Shown here: positions 42,633 to 51,865 of the stretch, in pieces
Layout: every line of letters begins with the position of its first letter
Position numbering within the stretch: position 1 is the stretch's first letter
Origin: Clostridia bacterium
Lineage (GTDB): Bacteria; Bacillota; Clostridia; Christensenellales; Aristaeellaceae
NCBI GenBank assembly: GCA_017429265.1
Contig: JAFRPG010000030.1
Coordinates: forward strand, 42,532 to 106,531
Length of the DNA: 64,000 nt
Direction: 5' to 3'
Notes under the pieces: generated by a model
Databases searched by the model: none
Told to the model about the DNA's origin: nothing
Seen by the model: the letters and a program-made list of their open reading frames with translations, nothing else
Program-made: the position numbers and the translations under genes

Positions 42633-43328
42633 ATGCCGGAGGAGGAACTCAGGGAGCTGTTTGCTCAGCATCCGGACATCCTGTTCGGATTCGCGGACAT
42701 CGCCTACAGCCCGTACGCGGAACAGTATGCCTCCGCGCTGGTTTTTGCCGTGCCGTACGGTGAGCAGCTCACGCCGGAGACCTACACGGAGGAGCGCTTC
42801 GAGGGCGGGATCCAGTCCGCCAGGGCGAAGCTGGAGGGCGTCGTCACGCAGGTCGAAGGGATCCTCCGGCGTCACGGGCTCCGTTATTGGGTGCCGCCCG
42901 TGGCACAGGAAAACGAGACGGAGCTGCTCGCGCCGTTCTCCTTCAAGTTTGCCGCGGTGAACGCCGGGATCGGGTGGATCGGCAAGAACGACGTCGTCAT
43001 CACCCGGCGCTACGGCCCGCGCGTGCGGCTGTCCGCCATCCTGATCGACGCGGTTTTCACTTACGGCAAGCCCTTCGTGCGGAGCGAATGCCCGGACGGC
43101 TGCACGCGGTGCGTGGACATCTGCCCCTGCAAGGCGCTGAAAAACCGCCGGTGGACCATCGACACGCAGCGCGCCGAGATGATCGACTACCACCGCTGCA
43201 ACCGGATGCGCAGCGCCTTTATCCCCAAACTCGGACGCAAGAGCGCCTGCGGACTCTGCCTGGCGGCCTGCCCCTTCGGACAGCCCGCGGCCGCCGCGAA
43301 AGGAGAGGCTGCGCATGCTGATCCGTGA
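42633..43328 (+). CDS. QueG-like 4Fe-4S protein
   Basis: A 231-residue protein. GIGWIGKNDVVITRRYGPRVRLSAIL matches the central part of epoxyqueuosine reductase QueG, followed by two ferredoxin-like clusters: CPDGCTRCVDICPC near 150 and CGLCLAACPFG near 208. It lacks the C-terminal HEAT-like domain of full QueG and is shorter than QueG (about 310-380), so it is better called a QueG-related iron-sulfur protein; such short forms are frequent in Clostridia. AAGGAG precedes the ATG. The next gene starts inside its 3' end. Confidence 0.8.
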   Translation: MPEEELRELFAQHPDILFGFADIAYSPYAEQYASALVFAVPYGEQLTPETYTEERFEGGIQSARAKLEGVVTQVEGILRRHGLRYWVPPVAQENETELLAPFSFKFAAVNAGIGWIGKNDVVITRRYGPRVRLSAILIDAVFTYGKPFVRSECPDGCTRCVDICPCKALKNRRWTIDTQRAEMIDYHRCNRMRSAFIPKLGRKSACGLCLAACPFGQPAAAAKGEAAHADP

Positions 43329-43833
43329 CGTCAGGCAGGATGACGCGCCGCGCCTGCTGGAGATCTATGCCTGGTATGTGGAGCACACGGCCGTCACCTT
43401 CGATGAGGAAATCCCGGCCCCCGAGGCGTTTGCCGGCCGCATGAAAGCGACCGCGGAAAAGTATCCCTTCCTCGTCGTCGAGGACGGCGGCGCCGTGCAG
43501 GGCTACGCGTACGCCAGTCCCTTCGTCGGGCGGTCGGCATACCGCTTCTCCTGCGAGACGACGATCTATCTGGCCCACGACGCGCGTCGAAGGGGATACG
43601 GGCGCGCCCTGTACGAGGCGTTGGAGGATCGGCTGAAGGCCATGGGCATCCTGAACCTCTATGCCTGCATCGGCGACCCGGTCGGGGAAGACGAATTCCT
43701 CACCCGGGACAGCGAGCGCTTCCACCGGTGCCTCGGCTATGCAAAGATCGGCACCTTCCGCCGCTGCGGGTACAAGTTCGGGCGGTGGTACAACATGATC
43801 TGGATGGAGAAGCTCATCGGAGAGCACCGATAA
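43315..43833 (+). CDS. GNAT acetyltransferase, phosphinothricin-acetyltransferase type
   Basis: A 172-residue protein with the PAT/MnaT layout: IRDVRQDDAPRLLEIYAWYVEHTAVTFDEE at the start, GYAYASPFVGRSAYRFSCETTIYL, the acetyl-CoA loop ARRRGYGRALY, and FHRCLGYAKIGTFRRCGYKFGRWYNMIWM at the end. Relatives acetylate phosphinothricin, methionine sulfoximine or methionine derivatives; which applies here is open. It overlaps the QueG-like gene by 14 nt, so translation is probably coupled. Confidence 0.88.
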   Translation: MLIRDVRQDDAPRLLEIYAWYVEHTAVTFDEEIPAPEAFAGRMKATAEKYPFLVVEDGGAVQGYAYASPFVGRSAYRFSCETTIYLAHDARRRGYGRALYEALEDRLKAMGILNLYACIGDPVGEDEFLTRDSERFHRCLGYAKIGTFRRCGYKFGRWYNMIWMEKLIGEHR

Positions 43834-43855
43834 CGCACCCGAAGGAGGGCTGTTG

Positions 43856-44488
43856 ATGGATCTTTCGATCAGAGCGCTGACCCCGGAGCTGGTCGGGGAC
43901 TACCTCGATTTCTTTGACCACCGCGCGTTTTCCGACGGATCCCCCTACTATCCCTGCTACTGCAACGCGTTCAACCTGAGCACCGAGGGGATCCGGGCGA
44001 TGATCGCGCCGGCGGAGGCCCGCGGCGGCGGAAAGGAAGCGGTGAGAGACACGCTGCGCGAGTCTGCCCGGCAGATGGTGCTGGACGGACGCATCCGGGG
44101 GTATCTGGCTTATGACGGCGGGCTGTCCGTCGGGTGGTGCAACGCGAACGACCGGATGAACTACTTCAGAGTCGGCGAGTTCAATACGGACGACGTCCCG
44201 GAGGACAGGCCGCCCGAAGACTGTCCGAGTCCGGGCTTCATCCGGTCGATCGTCTGCTTCGAAATCTCCCCCGCGTACCGGGGCATGGGCATCGCCGGAA
44301 TGCTGCTGGCGCGGGTCTGCGAGGACGCTGCCGCGCAGGGGTATTCCTTCGTCGAGGCTTATCCGCAGGATCAGGTCGAAGACATCTCGCTGGCCTTCAC
44401 CGGACCCCGCCGGCTCTATGAAAAAGCCGGCTTCACGCAGTTCGGCCGCAGGGGTTCCGCCGTCATCATGCGCAAAGCCCTGATATGA
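43856..44488 (+). CDS. GNAT family N-acetyltransferase
   Basis: A 210-residue acetyltransferase: [24 protein letters not shown] at the start, [28 protein letters not shown] as the acetyl-CoA motif, [14 protein letters not shown] near the end. The N-terminal CYCNAF motif is shared with a group of clostridial GNATs. I take the ATG at 43856 (AAGGAGG upstream); a TTG one codon earlier is possible. It is the fourth acetyltransferase between asnB and guaA and ends 35 nt before guaA. Confidence 0.86.
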   Translation: MDLSIRALTPELVGDYLDFFDHRAFSDGSPYYPCYCNAFNLSTEGIRAMIAPAEARGGGKEAVRDTLRESARQMVLDGRIRGYLAYDGGLSVGWCNANDRMNYFRVGEFNTDDVPEDRPPEDCPSPGFIRSIVCFEISPAYRGMGIAGMLLARVCEDAAAQGYSFVEAYPQDQVEDISLAFTGPRRLYEKAGFTQFGRRGSAVIMRKALI

Positions 44489-44523
44489 CAAATCACGACT
44501 CTTTGCTCAAAGGAGGCAGCATC

Positions 44524-46068
44524 ATGCCGGATCCGCAGAAAATCCTCATCCTCGACTTCGGCGGTCAGTATACCCAGCTCATCGCCCGTCGGGTGCGGGA
44601 GAACCATGTCTATTCCGAGGTAATCCCGTGGAACACACCCGTCCGCGACATCGCGGCCCGGGAACCCGCGGGCATCATCCTCTCCGGCGGCCCGGCCAGC
44701 GTCTGCGACCCGGACGCGCCGCACTGCGACCCGGATATCTATCACCTCGGCGTGCCGGTGCTGGGCATCTGCTACGGCATGCAACTGACCGCGGCCCTGC
44801 TCGGCGGCAGGGTCGAACGCGCGAAGGAGCGTGAGTATGGCCGCGTCACCGTGCGCATGGAGGAGCGGACCGGCCTTCTGGACGGGATGAAGCCCGAAAG
44901 CTCCTGCTGGATGAGCCACACCTGGCAGGTCACCGCGTGCCCGTCCGGCTTCCGTCCCATCGCCGATTCGGAGAATTGTCCCGTCGCCGCGATGGCGGAC
45001 GAGGAGAAGCGCATCTACGGCGTGCAGTTTCACCCGGAGGTGACCCACAGTGAGGAAGGCCGGCTGCTCCTGCGCAACTTCCTCTACGGCATCTGCGGCT
45101 GCACCGGGGACTGGACCATGGCCGCCTACGCCGAGACCGCCATCCGTCAAATCCGTGAGACCGTCGGTGAGACCGGCACGGTCCTGCTGGCCCTCTCGGG
45201 CGGTGTGGACTCCTCCGTGGCGGCGGCACTGATCTGGCGCGCCATCGGCAGCCGTCTCACCTGTGTGTTCGTCGACCACGGTCTGCTGCGCAAGGGGGAA
45301 AGCGATCAGGTCTGCCATGTGTTCAGCCATCTCTTCCCGGTGCGATTTGTCCGCGCGGACGCGTCGGAGCGCTTCTTCCGCGACCTGAAAGGGGTCACCG
45401 ACCCTGAGGAGAAGCGGCACATCATCGGGCGGGATTTCATCGAGGTTTTCCGCGCCGAGTCGGCCCGGCTCGGGAAGCTCGACTATTTCGCCCAGGGAAC
45501 CATCTACCCGGACGTGATCGAGAGCGGTCAGGGCACCAACGCCGCCGTGATCAAGAGCCATCACAATGTCGGCGGCCTGCCAAAGGAGCTCGGCTTCACC
45601 GAACTGATCGAGCCCCTGCGGATGCTGTTCAAGGATGAGGTGCGCGCCCTCGGCGAGACGCTGGGCCTCCCCCGCGATCTGGTCTGGCGGCAGCCCTTCC
45701 CCGGCCCGGGCCTGGCCATCCGCGTCATCGGCGAGGTCACGCCGGAGAAGGTGACGGTCGTCCGGGAGAGTGACGCCATCTTCCGGGAGGAGATGGCGAA
45801 AGCCGGCCTCGACCGCGAGGTGAGCCAGTACTTCACCGTGCTGACCGGCGTGCACAGCGTGGGCGTCATGGGCGACGAGCGCACCTACGATTACGTGGTC
45901 GCCCTGCGCGCCGTCACGACGGACGACTTCATGACGGCCGACTGGGCGCGCCTCCCCTACGATCTGATCGCCACCGTCTCCGCCCGGATCGTCAACGAGG
46001 TAGCCCACGCCAGCCGCGTGGTGCTCGACGTGACGACCAAACCGCCGGCCTCGGTGGAATGGGAATAA
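44524..46068 (+). CDS. guaA: GMP synthase, glutamine-hydrolysing
   Basis: A 514-residue enzyme converting XMP to GMP. N-terminal class I amidotransferase ([38 protein letters not shown]), then the ATP pyrophosphatase PP-loop [15 protein letters not shown] near 230 and the dimerisation domain ending in the canonical PPASVEWE. The ATG at 44524 has AAAGGAGG upstream. Its last codons are part of an attachment site: a near copy occurs at 51804-51815 followed by a terminator, so the gene remained intact when the island inserted. Confidence 0.97.
   Translation: MPDPQKILILDFGGQYTQLIARRVRENHVYSEVIPWNTPVRDIAAREPAGIILSGGPASVCDPDAPHCDPDIYHLGVPVLGICYGMQLTAALLGGRVERAKEREYGRVTVRMEERTGLLDGMKPESSCWMSHTWQVTACPSGFRPIADSENCPVAAMADEEKRIYGVQFHPEVTHSEEGRLLLRNFLYGICGCTGDWTMAAYAETAIRQIRETVGETGTVLLALSGGVDSSVAAALIWRAIGSRLTCVFVDHGLLRKGESDQVCHVFSHLFPVRFVRADASERFFRDLKGVTDPEEKRHIIGRDFIEVFRAESARLGKLDYFAQGTIYPDVIESGQGTNAAVIKSHHNVGGLPKELGFTELIEPLRMLFKDEVRALGETLGLPRDLVWRQPFPGPGLAIRVIGEVTPEKVTVVRESDAIFREEMAKAGLDREVSQYFTVLTGVHSVGVMGDERTYDYVVALRAVTTDDFMTADWARLPYDLIATVSARIVNEVAHASRVVLDVTTKPPASVEWE
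46057..46068 (+). other. Left attachment site in the 3' end of guaA
   Basis: GAATGGGAATAA, the last codons of guaA including the stop, is repeated with one mismatch (GAGTGGGAATAA) at 51804-51815. The 3' end of guaA is an established integration site for integrative elements, which leave such a direct repeat. Confidence 0.7.
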
Positions 46069-46126
46069 CCGCCTGCAGCCCGGAAACCCGGTAACTGCAA
46101 GGCTTCCCGCCCCGTCCGAGTCCGCT

Positions 46127-46145
46127 CTGATAACAAAATGATAAC
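46127..46145 (+). repeat. 19-bp direct repeat, left copy
   Basis: CTGATAACAAAATGATAAC is identical to 51684-51702. Both copies lie just inside the ends of the guaA island. Confidence 0.75.
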
Positions 46146-46260
46146 ATTCGCCAGAGCCGCCATTATTGGAAACGATCCGGCGGCTTCGGGGTGCGGATGC
46201 TGTCAGTCTCTGTGAAAACCTGTTTCTAAAGCCCTTCGCTGTGGAGGAAATCTTCTTCCG

Positions 46261-46449
46261 CAGACGGAGGGCTTTTCTGTGGCTGTCACCGGCGCGAAGG
46301 GAATCGCCATTCAGGAGTGGAAGAAGGAGAAGGCTCAGCTCACGAGAGAACGTGAGAGTCTGTACGGACAATACAAGCCCCTGGATGAGGAGATGAGCAG
46401 GCTGCTGGCTGTGAGGTGCTGCGCGGAGATTGCGATGAAGGGCGAGTAG
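46261..46449 (+). pseudogene. Remnant of a relaxase-like C-terminus
   Basis: An in-frame run of about 60 codons ending in TAG reads KGIAIQEWKKEKAQLTRE, then ESLYGQYKPLDEEM and AVRCCAEIA. This charged helical pattern (ELxxEKxxLYxEYxxLxxE) resembles the C-terminus of MobA-type relaxases of mobilisable elements. No plausible start or catalytic part is present, so it is a fragment. The rest of 46.07-46.69 kb holds an inverted repeat (AGCTTGGCA at 46496, TGCCAAGCT at 46552) and otherwise nothing I can name. Confidence 0.4.
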
Positions 46450-46667
46450 AAGCGGACCAACGAGCAGCAAATCATACCATAAGGAGAGCGCATGTAGCTT
46501 GGCAGGGTTTCCGCCCCGCGTGTCGAATTCAGACACCAACTGCGAAGGCCTTGCCAAGCTTAATTCTCGCTTACGCGCGGGCTTGGGGAATGAATGGCCG
46601 TGACTGATCGTCTTGTTTGATGGAGGTTTTCTCCTGGGAGACAGTTTCTTTTTGGCTTTTCGGGACA

Positions 46668-46673
46668 TATAAT
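46668..46673 (+). promoter_or_regulatory. Possible -10 element of the first island gene
   Basis: A consensus TATAAT lies 24 nt upstream of the ATG; the matching -35 (TTTCTT) is poor. Confidence 0.35.
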
Positions 46674-46696
46674 AGAACGAGGAGGGATTGATAAAG

Positions 46697-47587
46697 ATGC
46701 TAATGAAGCTTACGACCGTCTTCATGGCTGCCGCACTGGTTACAGTCATCTGTTTGTCTGGTGCAGCCGCCCTGGGTTTGTTTGATGCGGATGAGCACAC
46801 CATCCAGCATCTGGTTTACACAGATGATTACCCAATCCTATTGGCCGATGAATTGGCAACAATCCTCGGGGATTATTCTGTCGGGGAGAGGGTCGAAAGG
46901 CATGTGGACGGTGAAGTCTGCTCGTGCGGGTACCATCATGATACCATTGACTTCTACGAGTGGCAGATTACCTACACAGACGCATGCGGGCAGGAAATGG
47001 TCTGCGTGCTCAACAATCGGCAAAGCCTGTATTATCAGCAGCTGCAATGGCTTGAGGACCAGATAGAAACCCACTTCTTCACGAACTATGTATCACCGTG
47101 TTTTCATGACATTATGCAGGAAAGCGGGAGCTACTGTTTCTGCTTCATCGGCAGGATATGCTTTTCATACACAGGCGGGAACGAGGAAGAATACTCGCAC
47201 GTCGAGATCTGCACCGCATATCGGGACAGCATAGAGAGGCACGAAGAATTGATCCCGCTGGCATCCTCAAACTATCCAGAACTCTTTGATATGTTCCCGA
47301 TCAGTTTATCGGTTAGAATCAAGCTGGCTGACCGAATGATGCCTGAAGACGAGTGGAATCAAAACTATGCTGCCGCCGTTGCAGAACTGGGAGAAATGGC
47401 ATTGTCCATGGCAGACGACATAGGAAGCAATCTGAATTTGGATGCATCGGTATACAGCGATGTTCAGACTTTCGATCCAGGCAGCCGCAAGACGACCATT
47501 CATTATCTGCGGGGTGAGTATACAGAAATCACCGGTTTTGATTTCGACCACGCAGTGTTCCTATCCTATGTGGGCAAGTTTTGGTAA
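46697..47587 (+). CDS. Secreted protein of unknown function
   Basis: A 296-residue protein with a signal peptide (MLMKLTTVFMAAALVTVICL). I recognise no family. Notable are Cys pairs in VCSCGYHHD and YCFCF, a His-rich turn, and a high share of acidic and aromatic residues; the mature protein is predicted to be soluble and exported. GGAGG lies 11 nt before the ATG, with a TTG three codons upstream as alternative start. The codon use is more AT-rich than the guaA side. It is the first complete gene of the island. Confidence 0.65.
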   Translation: MLMKLTTVFMAAALVTVICLSGAAALGLFDADEHTIQHLVYTDDYPILLADELATILGDYSVGERVERHVDGEVCSCGYHHDTIDFYEWQITYTDACGQEMVCVLNNRQSLYYQQLQWLEDQIETHFFTNYVSPCFHDIMQESGSYCFCFIGRICFSYTGGNEEEYSHVEICTAYRDSIERHEELIPLASSNYPELFDMFPISLSVRIKLADRMMPEDEWNQNYAAAVAELGEMALSMADDIGSNLNLDASVYSDVQTFDPGSRKTTIHYLRGEYTEITGFDFDHAVFLSYVGKFW

Positions 47588-47627
47588 TGCCGTTGAATCA
47601 CTCATGAAGTAAGGAGGAGCGATGACC

Positions 47628-47681
47628 ATGAAACGCCTGATGCTGGTTTGGGTGATGATCCTGTGTCTGATGCCAGTGTGA
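47628..47681 (+). pseudogene. Truncated duplicate of the WG-repeat gene's signal peptide
   Basis: The stretch from about 47611 to 47680 nearly repeats 49109-49178: same AGGAGCGATGACC translation start region, then MKRLMLVWVMILCLMPV, ending in TGA after 17 codons. The mature protein part is missing. It is a leftover of a duplication with 1.5 kb spacing. Confidence 0.75.
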
Positions 47682-47738
47682 TCGTTTAGCCGTACAGGAT
47701 AATCAGAACCAAAATTCATAGACTGAGGAGGTTTGAGC

Positions 47739-49079
47739 ATGAAGCAATTGTTTACCTTGTTGCTGGCCGCGGTCCTGTGCGTCTCTCTCGGCGCAGCATC
47801 GGCAGACTGGACGGATACATGGGCCGAAGGTTTTCCGGACTGGACGGTGGATGTCCATGCGAGGGCTTATCAGGGCCAAGAAGGCAGTTGCACCCTGTAT
47901 GAAATCATGATGACTCGCGTGGAGGATGGCGCACTCTGGATCCGTTCCGTGTGCTTTGATTTGCCGGAGGGGCAGGAGACGGTGCCGGACGACGCCGAGT
48001 GGGTCGTCTATCCGCCGGTCCCGGTGAGCGAGGCGGCGGCGGAGCGTCTTTCCGCGCTCAAGCCGTATGCATTCATCGCCGGTCCAGTAGATGTCAGCGC
48101 AATTCGGATCAAGGATGAATACCTCCCGGGCGTCGCTGTCAACCTGTTACGGGATGGCGAGACGCTGGAATACCTGATGATCCGGGACGATATGCTGGCG
48201 GCTGTGGCCATCGACGCGGAGGGAAGCCACTCCCTGCGGGTCAGCCTCGCCGAGGGACAAACCTGGGGCGAGCCGGTCATGTCCCCACCGCAGCAGACAG
48301 GGATCGATATCAACGAGATTCATTCCGGCGGTGGAGATGATCCCTATCTGGAAGTGTTCACTGAACTGGATGATTACTATGAGATCTCTTTTTCTCTTGA
48401 TGATCAGGGCGTTTGGGTTCTGTGTGAAGTTCAGTGCGCCGAAGGTGTATCCTATCAGCTGACGGACCGATGCATCATCGATTACGAAGTTCTTGAATGG
48501 CCCTTCACCAATGCAGCCAGGCATTACGGCTTCCCCGGTGACTGGATCCGGCTGGATCAGATCGATTTCCGGTCCTTGCCGACATCCTCCGAGCTCGCGG
48601 CGGCGCTGCTGGAGACCGACGGCTTTGTCTGCACGGCCCGGGACGGCGTGCCGATCTGCGATGCGCCGGATGGCGAAGTGATCGCGGAACTGTATGCCCG
48701 CTGCGTTGGCGTTGAGCTGGAAAGACAGAACGGCTGGGTACATATGCAGATCGGCGATCCGGAATGTGCATTCGCCGGATGGATCCGGGAGAAGGACCTG
48801 GCCTTTGGCGCGGACATCGAGAACGTACCGTGCGGCTTCCCAGACTACGTGCCCGCGGGAGGAGATCCGGAACACCTGTACATGTCTTCTTGGACAGATC
48901 TTCCCCTGTACAGCCTTGAAAGTCATGACACGGAACCGGTGGTCTCTATAATGTATTATATGGATCCTTTGTACCTGATCGGTCGCATGCCGGATGGCCG
49001 GTATCTGGTTCTGCTGAACGATCAGATGCTCTATGCAATCCCCGCGGAACTGGTTGAAACAATCGATGCTGAAGAGTAG
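47739..49079 (+). CDS. Secreted protein with a possible SH3-like segment
   Basis: A 446-residue protein with a signal peptide (MKQLFTLLLAAVLCVSLGAASA). The region around 300-350 (DGVPICDAPDGEVIAELYARCVGVELERQNGWVHMQ, then GWIREKDL) resembles a bacterial SH3-like wall-binding domain. The rest has no recognised family. The ATG at 47739 has GAGGAGG 7 nt upstream. It lies within the island, between two related signal-peptide starts. Confidence 0.65.
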   Translation: MKQLFTLLLAAVLCVSLGAASADWTDTWAEGFPDWTVDVHARAYQGQEGSCTLYEIMMTRVEDGALWIRSVCFDLPEGQETVPDDAEWVVYPPVPVSEAAAERLSALKPYAFIAGPVDVSAIRIKDEYLPGVAVNLLRDGETLEYLMIRDDMLAAVAIDAEGSHSLRVSLAEGQTWGEPVMSPPQQTGIDINEIHSGGGDDPYLEVFTELDDYYEISFSLDDQGVWVLCEVQCAEGVSYQLTDRCIIDYEVLEWPFTNAARHYGFPGDWIRLDQIDFRSLPTSSELAAALLETDGFVCTARDGVPICDAPDGEVIAELYARCVGVELERQNGWVHMQIGDPECAFAGWIREKDLAFGADIENVPCGFPDYVPAGGDPEHLYMSSWTDLPLYSLESHDTEPVVSIMYYMDPLYLIGRMPDGRYLVLLNDQMLYAIPAELVETIDAEE

Positions 49080-49125
49080 GGACATGAGTTCAAGAAAAAC
49101 AATCCATGAAGCAGGAGCGATGACC

Positions 49126-50184
49126 ATGAAACGCCTGATGCTGGTTTGGGTGATGATACTGTGTCTGGTGCCAGTGTTGTCACTTGCAGAACAAACCCTT
49201 GCTTCCAAGGAACTTTTCCCTGCAGAAGGTGAAAATGGTAAATGGGGTTATGTTGACCGAGACGGATCATTTGTGATTCAACCTGTGTTTGACCATGCAT
49301 TCGGGTTCAGGGGAAACTATGCAGAAGTAGTTGTTTTCCCGAGCGAAGACGCAGTAAATCTGCTCTCAGGCGATCGCAATCCCTATTATAGCGGATACAG
49401 TGGTATCATTGACAGGAACGGAGAGTTTATTCTTGAGCCCATTTACACCATTGCGCCTGGATATGATCAGATGTTCTTCGGAGGAAGAGATAACGGGATC
49501 TGGTGCATCTCAGCCGGCTATGTAGATGAAGAAAACCAGCTCGAAGGCTGGTTCGATATCGAGTCGGGCTATTTCTCCGGTCTGGTGTGGGACGGCGTAT
49601 ATGGATGGGTGTCTGATAGTCCCCTGATTCCGGTGGTGGATGACACGTTTCGTGCTGGATACGCGAATCGCAGAACCGGTGAATTGGTGATCCCATGCCG
49701 ATACCAGTGTGTTGATCCCTCCCCCTTTTACGGCGGCATCGCCTCCGTGTCTCTAGAGGAAGAGGAGTTTGACGAAACAGGAAACAGGAATGTATCAAGC
49801 TATTTCCTGATCGATGAAACCGGAGCGGAAATCCCTTTGCCAGAGGGGGTCTTTGCCGTGCCGTATGAAGGTGCTCATGACGGTCTGGTCCTTGTGGCCA
49901 ACCAAGCCGATGAGAACACCTTTATACCAGATGAAGGCGTGCTGTTCGGTTACGCAGACGTGCATGGAAGCCTTGTGATCGAGCTACAATTCATCTCTGC
50001 GCATCCATTTTCCGATGGTATGGCGGCAGTGCAGTTTTCAGAAGGTGATTGGGGCTATATCAATTCAATGGGTTTTGTTCTTGAACGCGGACTTACGGAG
50101 GAGCCACGGGAGGATCAATACGAGGATGAACTGGGCTTCGATACGGATGAAGACGAAGACGAAGAAACGGGTGAAGAATCATGA
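49126..50184 (+). CDS. Secreted WG-repeat protein
   Basis: A 352-residue exported protein (signal peptide MKRLMLVWVMILCLVPVLSLA). The mature part is a series of WG (KWG) repeats: NGKWGYVDRDGSFVIQPVFD, GIIDRNGEFILEPIY, GYANRRTGELVIPCRY, FGYADVHGSLVIELQFI, GDWGYINSMG. Such repeats probably form a beta-propeller-like or open beta array; function unknown. The C-terminus is highly acidic. The second of two close ATGs is used here because AGGAG lies 8 nt before it. Its stop overlaps the Nudix start (ATGA). Confidence 0.82.
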   Translation: MKRLMLVWVMILCLVPVLSLAEQTLASKELFPAEGENGKWGYVDRDGSFVIQPVFDHAFGFRGNYAEVVVFPSEDAVNLLSGDRNPYYSGYSGIIDRNGEFILEPIYTIAPGYDQMFFGGRDNGIWCISAGYVDEENQLEGWFDIESGYFSGLVWDGVYGWVSDSPLIPVVDDTFRAGYANRRTGELVIPCRYQCVDPSPFYGGIASVSLEEEEFDETGNRNVSSYFLIDETGAEIPLPEGVFAVPYEGAHDGLVLVANQADENTFIPDEGVLFGYADVHGSLVIELQFISAHPFSDGMAAVQFSEGDWGYINSMGFVLERGLTEEPREDQYEDELGFDTDEDEDEETGEES

Positions 50185-50717
50185 CAGAAAGCTTGCCGCC
50201 GGCAGGATTGGAACTGTGGGATTTGTATGACGAACACGGAAACAAAACCGTGGAAACATGGGAACGTTCCCGCGCCAAAGAAATCCCTGAAGGCCGGTAT
50301 CATATTGTCTGTGATGTGCTGATCCGGCATCTGGACGGGGATTTCCTGCTGACACTTCGCGATCCTCACAAAGAAATGTATCCCAACTGCTGGGAAGCCA
50401 GTGCCGGCGGTTCTGCCCTTGCGGGTGAGACGCCGGAGGAAGCTGCCCGGAGGGAAATGTTGGAGGAGACCGGGCTGGCAGCGGAAAACCTGGAATTGAT
50501 CGGGATGACATGGAGGCCGGAAAGCAAATCGGTGGTCTATGCCTATATGGGCATGGTATCCTGCGATAAGGCATCGGTTCGGTTGCAAAAGGGTGAAACC
50601 GTTGATCTCCGGTGGATGGGGCCCATGACTTTTCTTCGCCTCATCTGCGAGGAGCCTGTGCTGCAGATTCAATATGCGAGATATAAGCCGTATCTGGACC
50701 GGATTGCGGCACACTGA
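50181..50717 (+). CDS. Nudix hydrolase
   Basis: A 178-residue protein with the complete Nudix box (GGSALAGETPEEAARREMLEETGL follows GX5EX7REUXEEXGU) near residues 75-97. WDLYDEHGNKT at the start resembles the Idi-like or YfcD-like group of Nudix proteins. It hydrolyses a nucleoside diphosphate-linked compound that cannot be named from sequence. Coupled to the WG-repeat gene by an ATGA overlap. Confidence 0.88.
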   Translation: MTESLPPAGLELWDLYDEHGNKTVETWERSRAKEIPEGRYHIVCDVLIRHLDGDFLLTLRDPHKEMYPNCWEASAGGSALAGETPEEAARREMLEETGLAAENLELIGMTWRPESKSVVYAYMGMVSCDKASVRLQKGETVDLRWMGPMTFLRLICEEPVLQIQYARYKPYLDRIAAH

Positions 50718-50816
50718 AGAGCAAGAAGGATTTCGACCTATATCTACCGAAAAGACAGCCGGAAATTGCCAGCAGCTCCGGACTGATCAAGGCCATGCCG
50801 TCAGGAGGAGATCTTC

Positions 50817-51458
50817 ATGAATATTCCCAATTCCATGCGGGATCGATACGAGCAGATTGCGCCTTTGATCTCGGATTTCTGCCGTCAGCATCTGAGTGAC
50901 AACTATGAAACACTGTGTCTCCGCCTTCTTGAGAAGCTGTGCCGAAAACGGCCTTCACCGCTTCTGAACGGCCGGCCCAATACCTGGGCTGCCGGTATTG
51001 TTTACGCGATTGCGGCGAACAATTTCATCTTTGACAAATCACAGCCGATTCACAGGACCGCCGAAGAACTTGCGGCACCCTTTGGTCTGGCGAAATCCAC
51101 GGTAGCGAACAAGGCGGCGGAAATCACACGCATATGCGGCATCAGCCGCTTTGATGCCCAATGGATGCTGCCGGAGCTTGTGGATTCCTCCCCCATGGTT
51201 TGGCTTGTGGAAGTCAATGGCTATCTGATGGATATGCGCACCGCACCTGTCGCGCTTCAGATCACGGCGTATGAGCGGGGGTTCATCCCCTATGTCCCTG
51301 CGCTGCGTCAGGCCGAAAGAAGTCCCGAAGCCGGCACTGCTGACGAACAGCCTGCGCCCGTGCCGGAGGGGAAAACCGATGAACCTGCGGCTGTGGAATC
51401 TGCCCCTCCCGAACCGGAGGATTATTCGGACATCTATCGTGCTTTTGGGGCAGAATGA
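50817..51458 (+). CDS. DUF6398 domain protein
   Basis: A 213-residue protein. The block SDFCRQHLSDNYETLCLRLLEKLCRKRPSPLLNGRPNTWAAGIVYAI, followed by a helix-turn-helix-like stretch (EELAAPFGLAKSTVANKAAEI) and WLVEVNGYLMDMRTAP, matches DUF6398, a cytoplasmic family of unknown role. The C-terminal 50 residues are Pro/Glu-rich and probably unstructured. AGGAG lies before the ATG. Last complete gene of the island. Confidence 0.75.
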   Translation: MNIPNSMRDRYEQIAPLISDFCRQHLSDNYETLCLRLLEKLCRKRPSPLLNGRPNTWAAGIVYAIAANNFIFDKSQPIHRTAEELAAPFGLAKSTVANKAAEITRICGISRFDAQWMLPELVDSSPMVWLVEVNGYLMDMRTAPVALQITAYERGFIPYVPALRQAERSPEAGTADEQPAPVPEGKTDEPAAVESAPPEPEDYSDIYRAFGAE

Positions 51459-51683
51459 TTGTCTGCCGATATGCCTTCTGCGATTGATTTGAGTTGCCGC
51501 CCCATCGAAGAGAACAAATCCTGTTCATCGAGGTAAGAACCATGTCCGACCAGTCAGACAGAGCAGCCCAGGAGAACGAGATCTGCCGCCTGCAGTTGCC
51601 CTTGCTATACCTCGTCCTTTGCAGTATTATATCCCCGCGGAATAACGAAATCCGCCACAGCAGCCAGCCCCCCTGTTATCACC

Positions 51684-51702
51684 CTGATAACAAAATGATA
51701 AC
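51684..51702 (+). repeat. 19-bp direct repeat, right copy
   Basis: Identical to 46127-46145. The 51459-51803 stretch has no convincing gene; near this repeat short frames with stops suggest degraded mobile-element DNA. Confidence 0.75.
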
Positions 51703-51803
51703 CGGAGGCTGTAGAGGCAGTGGAACAGGAAAACCACAGAGATTCAGAGCAGCCACCTGGACAACGACGCACGGATATTATACAGAATGCGTTAAGTTTT
51801 GAA

Positions 51804-51815
51804 GAGTGGGAATAA
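51804..51815 (+). other. Right attachment site (guaA 3'-end copy)
   Basis: GAGTGGGAATAA duplicates the end of guaA (11 of 12 bases) and is preceded by TTTGAA. It is followed 9 nt later by a strong rightward terminator that has no other upstream gene. Confidence 0.7.
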
Positions 51816-51824
51816 ACAATATAT

Positions 51825-51865
51825 CCCCGGGAACCCAATGCTTATGCGGGTTCCCGGGGATTTTT
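51825..51865 (+). terminator. Strong terminator, probably the original guaA terminator
   Basis: A 12-bp perfect stem CCCCGGGAACCC / GGGTTCCCGGGG with an 11-nt loop, then ATTTTT, rightward. Confidence 0.85.

Noticed and set aside
46496..46560. Origin of transfer next to the relaxase remnant
   Set aside because: There is an inverted repeat (AGCTTGGCA/TGCCAAGCT) but no nic-site sequence I recognise, so I do not call an oriT.
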